Source of the DNA: a virus
Length of the DNA stretch: 57,294 nucleotides
Strand: one strand, 5' to 3'
IMG/VR virus record: IMGVR_UViG_3300047457_001216
Location: 1-57,294 of that record
The notes beneath the pieces are model-generated. The model did no database searches and was not told the DNA's origin. It saw nothing but the letters and a program-made list of their open reading frames with translations. This document shows positions 24,309 through 32,061 of the stretch, one piece after another; position 1 is the first letter of the stretch, and each line of letters starts with the position of its first letter. The position numbers and the translations under genes were made by a program.

Positions 24309-25310
24309 ATGAACTACAGGAGTAAGCCGGGAGTTATTCTGGCGCACAGTCACAACCTCGGAGCACTGGACGGGCATCGTGGCGTCCGTCCGAGATGTTG
24401 TTACCGAGACCACTCGATCTCGGAGGGTCCGATTGATCTGGTGGCTGTCGTCAGCAGTTGGAACGATGGTGACATCATCGGAGCAACGGTGCGGAACTGT
24501 TTTGCGCAGGGCTGCAGTCGTGTGCTGCTGCTGGATAATGCGTCACAGGATGACACTGTTGAGCAGGCGACGGCGGCCGGTGCTGAGATCGGCGAGATTT
24601 ACCAGACGGATTTCTACGACGACGACCTGCGGATCCGGAAACAGAATCTGCTGGCGAAGGGGATGGTTGAGAAGTCGTCATTGCCAGTCTGCTGGGTACT
24701 GTCACTGGACGCGGACGAGTTTGTGCATGGTGACCGGTCTGAGACGGTAATTCAGACACTGAGCCGGACGAAGGTTGAGGCGAGGATGGTTGGTACGTAC
24801 TGTGTGGACCTGTGCCCTGATTGCCGGGATGGGTATGTGCCGAACACTCATCCAGCGAAGGTCATGACGAAGGGGATCATGAGGCGGACGGACAGTTGTC
24901 CGAGTTGGCACTGGAAGCATGTGGCGTTGAAGTATTCCGGTGGGAAGTTCGACATTTCGCAGACTCGTGGCAATCACTTTCCGGCGGCCGGCTGGAACAA
25001 CAAGAACCTGACTGAGGACTGTGGCGTACATCTGCCGATGCTGCATGCTCCGTTCAGGAATTACGAGCGATCGCTGTGGCGATTGCGGCTGCTGTGTGGT
25101 GGCGAGGATCGGCGGTCGAAGTTTGACGATGACGTGACCGGGAACGCGGGTGCGATCAGACGCCTGCAGATGATCGAGCTGATGTATGAGAAGCGTTATT
25201 CTGAGATGGAGATGACGCACAATTTCTTCTATGGTCGCTCGATTGTTGGTGCTGTTCCGTATCCGTGGCGGACGTATTGGCCTGACCTTGTGCTGCAGGA
25301 GTTGCGGTAA
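24309..25310 (+). CDS. GT-A glycosyltransferase, family 2-like, 333 aa
   Basis: Residues 42-140 have the nucleotide-sugar fold: DLVAVVSSWNDGDIIGATVR, LLLDNASQDDT, and LSLDADEF with the metal-binding D134-x-D136. The C-terminal part with HWKHVALKYS and GNHFP resembles GT2 proteins of the Glyco_tranf_2_4 type. The N-terminal 40 residues are less conserved. Donor and acceptor unknown. ATG 24309 follows the radical SAM stop, and its stop overlaps the next start (TAATG). Confidence 0.75.
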   Translation: MNYRSKPGVILAHSHNLGALDGHRGVRPRCCYRDHSISEGPIDLVAVVSSWNDGDIIGATVRNCFAQGCSRVLLLDNASQDDTVEQATAAGAEIGEIYQTDFYDDDLRIRKQNLLAKGMVEKSSLPVCWVLSLDADEFVHGDRSETVIQTLSRTKVEARMVGTYCVDLCPDCRDGYVPNTHPAKVMTKGIMRRTDSCPSWHWKHVALKYSGGKFDISQTRGNHFPAAGWNNKNLTEDCGVHLPMLHAPFRNYERSLWRLRLLCGGEDRRSKFDDDVTGNAGAIRRLQMIELMYEKRYSEMEMTHNFFYGRSIVGAVPYPWRTYWPDLVLQELR

Positions 25311-26074
25311 TGTTTTCTCCTGACGGTGTGGTGATGATCTGTGTGGACTTTGCCGACATCCTGGCGCAGACGTTGCCGAGGAACCGGCACCACTTCTCAC
25401 GTGCCGTGGTGGTCACACACCCGGACGACCATGCGACGATTGCGGTGTGTCAGCAGAACAGCGTCGAGTGCCTGCTGACTGAGGTGTTTTATGAGCGGGG
25501 CGCGGAGTTCAACAAGTATGCAGCTCTGGAGATGGGGCTGGACTATCTCGGGCGGCAGGGCTGGATGCTGATCATGGACTGCGACATCGTGTTGCCGGAT
25601 CGCATCCCGGAAGTCTTTGCACCAAAGGCGGGGTGTCTGTACACGCCGAGAAGGAGAGATCTCAGGGCGTGGCAGAACGGGATTTTGCCGGATCACCTGT
25701 GGAAGCGGTATCGGTATGTGAACGCGAGGGAGGAGTTCGCAGGGTATTTCCAGTTGTTCCATGCGGACGATCCGGTTCTGAAGCCGAGGCCATGGTTCGG
25801 GCGAGACTGGCGGTGGGCTGGGACGGCTGACACCTTCTTTCAGCGGCGGTGGCCGGCCAGCAGGCAGATCCGGCCGCCGTTTGAGGTGCTGCATCTGGGA
25901 ATACCGTATGCGAACTGGGCTGGGCGAGTTCAACCGTATGGGGACGGCCGGATCCCGGAGCAGGCGGAAGAACGGAAGCAGAAGTACGACACGTTTCTGA
26001 GGCAGCGGACGCAGATTGCCGGGCATGATGACCGGTATCAGGGAGAGAAGATATGGACTGGGCTTGCGGAATGA
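25310..26074 (+). CDS. Glycosyltransferase-like protein, 254 aa
   Basis: GT-A-like core: RAVVVTHPDDHATI, then GWMLIMDCDIVLPDRI with D90-x-D92 as the metal-binding motif. The C-terminal half has a Trp/Arg-rich acceptor-side region (RPWFGRDWRWAGTADTFFQR) and LGIPYANWAGR. Coupled to both neighbours. Compared with classical GT2 enzymes it is short. Donor and acceptor unknown. Confidence 0.65.
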   Translation: MFSPDGVVMICVDFADILAQTLPRNRHHFSRAVVVTHPDDHATIAVCQQNSVECLLTEVFYERGAEFNKYAALEMGLDYLGRQGWMLIMDCDIVLPDRIPEVFAPKAGCLYTPRRRDLRAWQNGILPDHLWKRYRYVNAREEFAGYFQLFHADDPVLKPRPWFGRDWRWAGTADTFFQRRWPASRQIRPPFEVLHLGIPYANWAGRVQPYGDGRIPEQAEERKQKYDTFLRQRTQIAGHDDRYQGEKIWTGLAE

Positions 26075-26844
26075 TCGCTGCTCCGAGGCAGAGCAGTGAG
26101 AGCATTCACAGGAGTTATGAGAGTTGCGTGGCGAACGGGCTGAATCCGCTGATATTTGCGGAACCCGGGACCAATGTCCCTGAGGCTGCAGATACAATCT
26201 GCAGGCCGTTTACGATTGCGCAACGTCTGCAGTATGTAGAGCCTTCTCAGTCTGGGAAGTTTGGGAACTGTCAGAATTATCTGCAGTGTGCGGCAGATTT
26301 GTTGGCGGAGTTCAAAACGCATGAGGTGATCCTGATTGTGGAGGATGACGCGGTTTTGTGCAGTGGTTCTGTCAGTTTTGTGGATGGACTGTGCTGGCCG
26401 GATGAGCAGTGTGGGGCGATTAGCTTGTATGCGGCGAATGCGTCATCTATCAGGGCTGGGATGCGTAGCGAGTTCAGGAGGATGCCACGGAAGTATTTCA
26501 TGGGTTCTCTGGCGATTGCGTGGCGGCGGGAGTGTTTGGAGGGCATTGTGCGAGCGGGCGGTTTCAGGGACTGGCATGGTGATGCTGGTCAGCGGGCGAA
26601 TCCGAAGATCCCGCGATCGGATATCAAAGGCGTGGATACCATGCTGGCTGTGGAGATGCACAAGTTGAACTATGACTTCTGGACGTTCACTCGGAGTCTG
26701 GTGAATCATCATGTGCCACGGGGTCTGAAGGACAACAGTGCTTTGAACAACGGACCGTCCATCGGCCGGCGGGCGACGTTCCGGTATGTCGGTGACAGTC
26801 CCGGGAACCTGCGAGCGGTGTTCGGGATTCGGCCGACGCAATGA
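26053..26844 (+). CDS. Glycosyltransferase-like protein, 263 aa
   Basis: Starts MDWACGMIAAPRQSSESIHR. The core VILIVEDDAVLCSG with E97-D98-D99 resembles the GT25/LgtB-like EDD motif, and FMGSLAIAWRRECLEGIV fits the following fold element. Overlaps the previous gene by 22 bases. Family placement is by motif only. Confidence 0.6.
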   Translation: MDWACGMIAAPRQSSESIHRSYESCVANGLNPLIFAEPGTNVPEAADTICRPFTIAQRLQYVEPSQSGKFGNCQNYLQCAADLLAEFKTHEVILIVEDDAVLCSGSVSFVDGLCWPDEQCGAISLYAANASSIRAGMRSEFRRMPRKYFMGSLAIAWRRECLEGIVRAGGFRDWHGDAGQRANPKIPRSDIKGVDTMLAVEMHKLNYDFWTFTRSLVNHHVPRGLKDNSALNNGPSIGRRATFRYVGDSPGNLRAVFGIRPTQ

Positions 26845-27539
26845 GACTGCTGATCGACGTGCAGAGTGTGTACTGGACTGAGGAGTGCAGTCGGTACCGT
26901 CTGGCAATGTCTGAGGCGACGCTGGTGGAGAGCCTCAAGCATCTGGACATGACCGGGATCGAGGCATGCTGCGGGCTGTGGCAGTGCCCGATGGATCCGT
27001 GGTGGAAGCGTCGGCGCGGGATGCTGCAGATTCCCGGGTGGCAGGTCAACCGGTACAACGGGTGCAGCAAACGGCCGATAGGGCACCAGTGTACGCTGTA
27101 CGTCACTGATGACGTGGTGCTGCATCCTGACAGTCTGCAGGTCTGTCGTGAGATCTGGGAGCGGCAGAGGCGGCGGGATGCGAACGGGTCAATTCTGTGG
27201 CATTTCCGCCATGGTCTGGAGATTGGAGCGGACGTGCAGAGGGTGTGTCTGAAGGATGCTCCCGTGCGGTTCGACTGCAACGTGGCGGCCGGACCGGTGG
27301 CGTCGCAGGTGGATTTGCGGTGCGATCCGTTGTGGGCTGTGGCGCGGCATGGAATGCGAGAGCATGAGGTTGAGTCGTTCGAGGGGCCCGGGGTTTTGTG
27401 GAAATCGTGTGCTGTGAATATGATCAGGAGATACTCGAAGACGCGGATGATTACGGGAACGTGGAGTGGTGCGAGGGCGTTCTGGCACAAATCCAAATCC
27501 TGCTTCCGTCGTGCGGGGTACAGGAACTGTCGGCGATGA
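26841..27539 (+). CDS. Glycosyltransferase-like protein, 232 aa
   Basis: Fourth gene of the cassette. A short GT-A-like core ends LYVTDDVVLHPDSL with D90-D91. Upstream, IPGWQVNRYNGCSKRPIGHQ resembles acceptor-loop segments of phage glycosyltransferases. The basic C-terminus (KSKSCFRRAGYRNCRR) is atypical. Overlaps both neighbours by ATGA. Weaker evidence than for its neighbours. Confidence 0.5.
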   Translation: MRLLIDVQSVYWTEECSRYRLAMSEATLVESLKHLDMTGIEACCGLWQCPMDPWWKRRRGMLQIPGWQVNRYNGCSKRPIGHQCTLYVTDDVVLHPDSLQVCREIWERQRRRDANGSILWHFRHGLEIGADVQRVCLKDAPVRFDCNVAAGPVASQVDLRCDPLWAVARHGMREHEVESFEGPGVLWKSCAVNMIRRYSKTRMITGTWSGARAFWHKSKSCFRRAGYRNCRR

Positions 27540-27880
27540 CTGAGATGCTGTGGTACTGTCTGGTGGTGTCTGGTGTGAGTGTGACGATGGGTCAGATGCA
27601 CGGGCCGTTTGGTCTGTGCTATGATTTCCGCCGATGGGTTGAGAAAAAGATCCAGTTTGGCGGTCCCGACAATGCTTTCGAGAGAGCGAAACGCATCCAG
27701 CAGTATGAGTGGATTTTGGTGGGCGTGAAGTGTCCGATCTGTTGGTCGTTCTGGGTGTCGCTGGTGGCTGCTGTGATTTGGGCCCCGACTCTGGAATGGC
27801 GAGTGTTGTTACAATACTGGCTCGGTGGCATGGGGTTCGTAACAGTAGTGATGCTGTTGAGTCCCCCGTCGAACGAGTGA
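27536..27880 (+). CDS. DUF1360-like membrane protein, 114 aa
   Basis: Two or three hydrophobic segments: the N-terminal MLWYCLVVSGVSVTM, and WSFWVSLVAAVIWA with GGMGFVTVVMLL. The motifs GPFGLCYDFRRW and VKCPICWSFWVSLVAAV match the DUF1360 layout (GPF..., CPIC..FW). Function of that family is unknown. ATG 27536 overlaps the previous stop. It ends the glycosylation operon, just before a strong terminator. Confidence 0.7.
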   Translation: MTEMLWYCLVVSGVSVTMGQMHGPFGLCYDFRRWVEKKIQFGGPDNAFERAKRIQQYEWILVGVKCPICWSFWVSLVAAVIWAPTLEWRVLLQYWLGGMGFVTVVMLLSPPSNE

Positions 27881-27883
27881 CCT

Positions 27884-27940
27884 GGCCCGGGATGCCAGCC
27901 GGATGCCACAGCGGCTGGACGCCCCATCCCGGGCCTTTTT
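27884..27940 (+). terminator. Strong rho-independent terminator
   Basis: GGCCCGGGATG (27884-27894) pairs with CATCCCGGGCC (27925-27935). A nested 7-bp stem (27895-27901 with 27912-27918) lies inside, and TTTTT follows. It separates the radical SAM/glycosyltransferase cassette from the nuclease gene. Confidence 0.92.
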
Positions 27941-27951
27941 AAGGCTTTGCC

Positions 27952-28296
27952 ATGAGTTATGCCTACGAACATGTAGAAGTGCTTCGGTTTCTGGACGGGG
28001 ACACTGTCGAGTTGCGTATCGACATGGGCAACTCCATCCACTGGACCGGAAAGTTTCGGCTTTATGGCGTGGATACGCCAGAGCTGCATGGAGACACTCA
28101 GGCTGCAGGGCAGATGGCTGCCGACTATCTGCGGGCATTGATTGCTGCCTTTGGCATACTGGAGGTCCAGACGTTCAAGCCGGACAAGTTCGGGCGGTGG
28201 TTGGCGAAGATTCAGCTCCGGGATGGGCGTGACGTCTCTGAGTGTTTGGTTAATGCCGGTCATGCTGTGTGGTACTGGGGAGGCAAGAAGGCATGA
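27952..28296 (+). CDS. Staphylococcal-type thermonuclease (SNase), 114 aa
   Basis: OB-fold nuclease that cleaves DNA or RNA with calcium. The catalytic set is present: DGDT (D15, D17), FRLYGVDTPEL with R36, D41 and E44, and FGRW with R82. The final region CLVNAGHAVWYWGG is the usual ending. No signal peptide, so it acts in the cytoplasm or in the virion. It is the minimal catalytic domain (full family 130-150). First gene after a terminator; no clear promoter seen. Confidence 0.85.
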   Translation: MSYAYEHVEVLRFLDGDTVELRIDMGNSIHWTGKFRLYGVDTPELHGDTQAAGQMAADYLRALIAAFGILEVQTFKPDKFGRWLAKIQLRDGRDVSECLVNAGHAVWYWGGKKA

Positions 28297-28679
28297 CTCC
28301 ACAGATCACAGATGGAAGCGATCTTCCGGTTTGCCTGCTGGGTGACCGGCTGGTTTTCTATTCCACTGTTGACTGTGTTGCCTATTGCCCGCTACGTGTT
28401 GTGTTGGAGTGTCCCGAGGGTGCAAGCTGGGATGGTGCGACGATACCGAAATACTGCTGGTCGCTGATTGGCCATCCGCTGCAGAAAGAGTTTCGCTTTG
28501 CGAGTCTGTTTCACGATAGGTCGTGTGAGCGGGCGGAGACTCTGGAGCAGCGAGCGATCGGTGATGCGATATTCCGAGACCTGTTGAGACAGGCCGGTGT
28601 GTGTTGGTGGAGGAGAACAGCCATGTGGTTGGCTGTTCGTGTTTATGGTGTGTACCTGATGAGAAAGAGGGCGTTATGA
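28293..28679 (+). CDS. DUF1353 family protein, 128 aa
   Basis: Matches the DUF1353 layout: VVLECPEGASWDGATIPKYC, the LFHDRSCER His-Asp motif, AIGDAIFRDLLRQAGV, and a C-terminal hydrophobic helix AMWLAVRVYGVYLM. The family is common in tailed phages near tail and lysis genes, with unknown activity. ATG 28293 overlaps the nuclease stop. Confidence 0.8.
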   Translation: MTPQITDGSDLPVCLLGDRLVFYSTVDCVAYCPLRVVLECPEGASWDGATIPKYCWSLIGHPLQKEFRFASLFHDRSCERAETLEQRAIGDAIFRDLLRQAGVCWWRRTAMWLAVRVYGVYLMRKRAL

Positions 28680-29140
28680 ATGCGTCAAAGTTTTGCGGTC
28701 TGGTTGCCACCAGTCTTGGTGGCGGGAATGTCAAGATGGTTGCCAGCAGTCCGGACGCGACTCCGCAGACTGTCGGCAATCCGGTGATTCTGCTGATCCT
28801 TCAGGGGCTGCTGCCGCTGATCCCGAGTTTCATCGAAGGCTGCAAGAAGCGACGTGGCGGCATCGACAACACTCAGCCTGTCCAGCCTCAGGTGGCTGCT
28901 CGGCACATGGACGAGAAGTCTCGCCGTGAGCAGATCATGGCATTGGCTGTACAGTTGAAGAAGCAGGCGCAGCAGAACATCCGGGAGGAAAAGCGTCGTG
29001 CGGGCCGCCACGGTGCTCCGGACATCGGGCGGTGGCAGTTGACGGACGAGTCGTTTGTCGCGATGGCCTCCCATACCGTCAGCACATACTGCAAACTGAA
29101 GCCGGTGGAAGCGGCTGCACTGGTACCGATGGCTCTGTGA
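28676..29140 (+). CDS. Hypothetical protein with hydrophobic segment, 154 aa
   Basis: Residues 36-53 (PVILLILQGLLPLIPSFI) are strongly hydrophobic and followed by GCKKRRGG. The C-terminal half is basic and helical (EKSRREQIMALAVQLKKQ, NIREEKRRAGRHG). Coupled to DUF1353 by ATGA. Could be a membrane-attached accessory, but no family recognised. Confidence 0.5.
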   Translation: MNASKFCGLVATSLGGGNVKMVASSPDATPQTVGNPVILLILQGLLPLIPSFIEGCKKRRGGIDNTQPVQPQVAARHMDEKSRREQIMALAVQLKKQAQQNIREEKRRAGRHGAPDIGRWQLTDESFVAMASHTVSTYCKLKPVEAAALVPMAL

Positions 29141-29181
29141 GCGTGTGGTAATTCTGTCTCTGTGGCAAGGGAGTTTGGGCG

Positions 29182-29856
29182 ATGTTCATGTCATTACTGT
29201 TGTTGTTTGCGCTACTGCAGGACGGCGGTAGTGGCATCGAGTTTCCGATGGGGCAGGTGATGCAGGAGGCTGCGCCTGCCCCTCGGCCGATTGATACGCT
29301 GTTTCTGGATGAGTTCTATCTGATCCAGAGCGATGTGCCGTTGCTGATTCTGTCCAGCCCTGTCGGGGTTGTGGATGTGACGGCATCGAAGAAGGGAACG
29401 ATCGTCAACTCGAAGTTCGCCGGCGGATCCGGAAAGAACGAGGTTCGGACGGTTGAGCGGGAGTGGGGATATCTGGTCAATGGGATGGCCGGCGGTGCGG
29501 TCGAGCTGATCGTGATCCCGGCCGGGACGACTGACCTGAGTGCGATGCGGCGTGCTTTGCTGCAGGTGCAGGCTCGGAAGGGCCAAACGATCAACCCGGA
29601 TCCGCAGGATGAAGTCGATGTGGCGTTCCTGCAGTACGAGCGGGAATGGAGGCAGATTCAGGAGCGGCTGATCGAGAAGCTCGACAACGGCGAGATCAGC
29701 AGTCAGGAAGATGCGGCGAAATGGTTTGGTGCTGAGCATGTGCAGGCGAGGATGCGGGCGTTCGAGCCATTGCTGCAGAAGGAACAGCAGGCCTTCGGCC
29801 AGGCTTGGACGGCTGCAGGTCATGCGGAGTACATCCGGAGGTATGTCAGGCCATGA
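29182..29856 (+). CDS. Exported protein with signal peptide, 224 aa
   Basis: MFMSLLLLFALLQDGGSG is a short signal sequence or anchor. The mature part has a beta domain (PLLILSSPVGVVDVTASKKG and GGAVELIVIPAGTTDL), then a helical C-terminus (WRQIQERLIEKLDNGEISSQ). Function unknown. It overlaps the start of the papain-like gene by ATGA, and the three genes 29182-31218 look like one exported module. Confidence 0.6.
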   Translation: MFMSLLLLFALLQDGGSGIEFPMGQVMQEAAPAPRPIDTLFLDEFYLIQSDVPLLILSSPVGVVDVTASKKGTIVNSKFAGGSGKNEVRTVEREWGYLVNGMAGGAVELIVIPAGTTDLSAMRRALLQVQARKGQTINPDPQDEVDVAFLQYEREWRQIQERLIEKLDNGEISSQEDAAKWFGAEHVQARMRAFEPLLQKEQQAFGQAWTAAGHAEYIRRYVRP

Positions 29857-30728
29857 CTGAGAATATCAATGGACTGGTCGTGCCTCAGGAGCACGAGATC
29901 AAATGGTTGACCGGGGTTCGCACTGTCAGGTCGTGGGCGAAGTCTGACTTCCCAAACTGGGATCAGGTCCTGATGGATCCGAAACTCAGTCCCGTCGGGG
30001 TGATGGAGATTGAGAATCAGGAGCAGTCTGACTGCAACGGGAACACCTGTGCGAACAATCTCGAATGGCAGGATTATGTCCTGTCTGGCCGAACCAAGAT
30101 GCAGAAGGCATCTGAGATCGCAGCGTACACGCTGTGTGAATTCCTGATGGACCCGTCAGGCCGTGGTGTGGGTCTGGACCGTGGTACGAGCATCCACAGC
30201 GCGACGCGGCTTCTGATTGGCGGTGTGCCCCAGTTCGGGCTGGAGCCGGGTGTTCCGTATGAGGCTCAGTGGCCGTATTCACGGTACTGCCGTTCGCTGC
30301 GCGAGCTGAGATCCTTCGCCCCGGGTAAGCCGGTCATGCCGTCGACGGTGGCTCAGGTGGACGACATGCCACCATGGGACGATCTGTTGCCGAGTCTGGC
30401 TGCAGGCTGTGTGTGCCAGATTGGCACGAAGTGGCCGCCGAGGTTCAAGACGCCGGGCGGTCAGTTTGGCAGGTTCCGTCTGATGGATGACGCTCCGACG
30501 GGTGCCGGCGGGCATGCGACTGCGATCCTATGGGGTGTCAAGATCGCCGGAAGCTGGTACCTGATCGTGTGGAACAGTCACGGGTACGGTGCCTACCTGA
30601 TGTCTCGACGGTGTTATGAGTCTCTGCAGCGGTCTCAGTTTGCTCCGTTCGGGGCGTATCTTCTGAGCCCGAAGGATCCGGTGTCTGTTTACAACCGAGT
30701 TTTGAGTGGTGGAGGGTACTATGACTGA
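29853..30728 (+). CDS. Papain-like cysteine peptidase-fold protein, 291 aa
   Basis: The order of residues fits a C1 papain-like fold: Q56/Q58 then C66 in ENQEQSDCNGNTCANNLEW, H221 in GAGGHATAILWG, and N241 in LIVWNSHGYGAYLM. That is oxyanion Gln, nucleophile Cys, His and Asn in the right order and distances. Segments WPYSRY and GVPYEAQWPY resemble the specificity region. No signal peptide. Role could be processing of virion proteins or envelope degradation; nothing distinguishes these. The phage family with this fold usually has unknown substrate. Confidence 0.6.
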   Translation: MTENINGLVVPQEHEIKWLTGVRTVRSWAKSDFPNWDQVLMDPKLSPVGVMEIENQEQSDCNGNTCANNLEWQDYVLSGRTKMQKASEIAAYTLCEFLMDPSGRGVGLDRGTSIHSATRLLIGGVPQFGLEPGVPYEAQWPYSRYCRSLRELRSFAPGKPVMPSTVAQVDDMPPWDDLLPSLAAGCVCQIGTKWPPRFKTPGGQFGRFRLMDDAPTGAGGHATAILWGVKIAGSWYLIVWNSHGYGAYLMSRRCYESLQRSQFAPFGAYLLSPKDPVSVYNRVLSGGGYYD

Positions 30729-31218
30729 AGAACGTGCAAGAGGAATGATGATCGGTTGGTGTCTGGGCATTGTGCTGTGTGCGGTGGTGGCAGGAGTGTT
30801 GCATACCGGGCAGATGCAGAAACTGCAGGCAGACGAGCAGCAGAGGCCCATAGGCGTCGCTGGTGACATTGCCCTGCTGTCTGATCGGGTGGCGAGGCTG
30901 GAGGCCCGTGTCGAGGCTCTGGAGGGCGGCTCACGTGCCGAGGAGGCCTCGGCATCTGCGGCCGAGGAGGCCTTCGTCGAGGAACTGCCGGTGCTGGAAG
31001 TGCAGAGCGAGAGCTGGTGTGCTGCCTGCAAGGTGTTCGAGGCCGATGTGGCGGCGAACGGGCAGGAGGGGAAAAAGTGGCGACTGAAGCGGGTGAATCT
31101 GAAATCCTCTTCTATACCTGCCTTCAGATTCACCGGCAAAGGTGGAACACCGCAGACCACTGTAGGGTATACCCGTGGTCGATTGTCGCAATGGCTTGGT
31201 GAGATGGGAGTGCGGTAG
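30721..31218 (+). CDS. Membrane-anchored thioredoxin-like protein, 165 aa
   Basis: One transmembrane segment (residues 9-27, MMIGWCLGIVLCAVVAGVL), a coiled coil (DIALLSDRVARLEARVEALE), then a thioredoxin-like domain. It has SWCAACKVF with C100 and C103, and the cis-proline loop GTPQTTVGY with P144. An exported thiol oxidoreductase is likely. The CAAC active site is unusual (CGPC or CPHC are standard). Neighbouring virion proteins are very Cys-rich, so disulphide formation or reduction is a plausible job. Confidence 0.7.
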   Translation: MTEERARGMMIGWCLGIVLCAVVAGVLHTGQMQKLQADEQQRPIGVAGDIALLSDRVARLEARVEALEGGSRAEEASASAAEEAFVEELPVLEVQSESWCAACKVFEADVAANGQEGKKWRLKRVNLKSSSIPAFRFTGKGGTPQTTVGYTRGRLSQWLGEMGVR

Positions 31219-31272
31219 GTACCATCCTGCGTCATTACGCGAAAACGACGACACCTGTTGGTGGACAGTGGG

Positions 31273-31485
31273 ATGACACGGGATGATAACGACGATCGGG
31301 AACAGGAAGGGCTGTCTGTTGATACACCGACTGTCAGGGTTGGTGCGAGTCAGCAGACAGTCCGTCGTTTTCTGGATCTGGCTGCGAAGCATTCTGGGGC
31401 GGCTTGGCCGTGGCTGGTGTATGCGATCGCATTTGCCTTGGTACTGATATCTGCTGGAGCTGCGTGGAGGCTTGCGACACGATGA
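31273..31485 (+). CDS. Small tail-anchored membrane protein, 70 aa
   Basis: Asp/Glu-rich N-terminus, then one C-terminal transmembrane segment (AWPWLVYAIAFALVLISAGA) with a basic end WRLATR. ATG 31273 has GGTGG upstream; a GTG at 31261 is an alternative. It overlaps the next start by ATGA. Size, position and C-terminal anchor are compatible with a holin or spanin-like accessory, but no sequence family supports this. Confidence 0.5.
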   Translation: MTRDDNDDREQEGLSVDTPTVRVGASQQTVRRFLDLAAKHSGAAWPWLVYAIAFALVLISAGAAWRLATR

Positions 31486-31952
31486 GCGCGATGACAAACA
31501 ATGAGATCTGCGGATGGCTGCTCATGGCGTGGGCTCAGATCGTCATGGCGTGGTACGTGATGCGGTTGGCCTTGCAGCAGAAGGGCCACTGTCGGCATAT
31601 CGGCCGGTGGCTGGGGATTGTGTTGTTCCTGAATTCTCCGGTATTGCTGACCAGTTTGACGGGCCGGCTGTGGCTGGTGTGTTGTGAGCAGCAGCAGGAG
31701 TTGATGGAGTTGGAGATTTTGGCGAGTGGTCGTGCGATCCCAGTGAAGGAGCAGAGAGATGTCCTTGAAGTTGTTTACACCACCCGAGGACAATTCGGGG
31801 AGTACAGCATCGCCCGAACAGTCTCCGGACAGGTGCGCGGAGCTGCGGAACGCACTGGACTCGACGGTCTACGAGATGGATCGTCTGTTGCTGCAGATGG
31901 CCGATCGCTTGCAGAGATTGCACGACTGCGAGCAGCAGGTGCAGCGTACTGA
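31482..31952 (+). CDS. Membrane protein with long out-of-frame overlap, 156 aa
   Basis: Residues 10-30 (GWLLMAWAQIVMAWYVMRL) and 44-72 (WLGIVLFLNSPVLLTSLTGR) are hydrophobic. From codon 93 on, the frame overlaps the next gene by 194 bases and codon quality falls there. The true protein may be this length, or an indel may hide an earlier stop. ATG 31482 overlaps the previous stop. Function unknown. Confidence 0.45.
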   Translation: MSAMTNNEICGWLLMAWAQIVMAWYVMRLALQQKGHCRHIGRWLGIVLFLNSPVLLTSLTGRLWLVCCEQQQELMELEILASGRAIPVKEQRDVLEVVYTTRGQFGEYSIARTVSGQVRGAAERTGLDGLRDGSSVAADGRSLAEIARLRAAGAAY

Positions 31953-32061
31953 TGGGTTTGGCAGTGTTGACATCGCTCCGATTGCCGAGTTGCTGACAGC
32001 GATGGCTCGGTTCAAAGAACGGATTGCACCCACACAACAGGCAGTCACAGATGGCAATTGA
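31759..32061 (+). CDS. Helical hypothetical protein, 100 aa
   Basis: ATG 31759 with AAGGAGCAGAGAG upstream. Codon use (CTG, CAG, GAC rich) is good through the overlap with the previous gene. The product is helical (LRNALDSTVYEMDRLLLQMA DRLQRL) with a C-terminal helix. It precedes the tail fibre gene and could be a fibre-attachment or chaperone protein. Confidence 0.5.
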   Translation: MSLKLFTPPEDNSGSTASPEQSPDRCAELRNALDSTVYEMDRLLLQMADRLQRLHDCEQQVQRTDGFGSVDIAPIAELLTAMARFKERIAPTQQAVTDGN

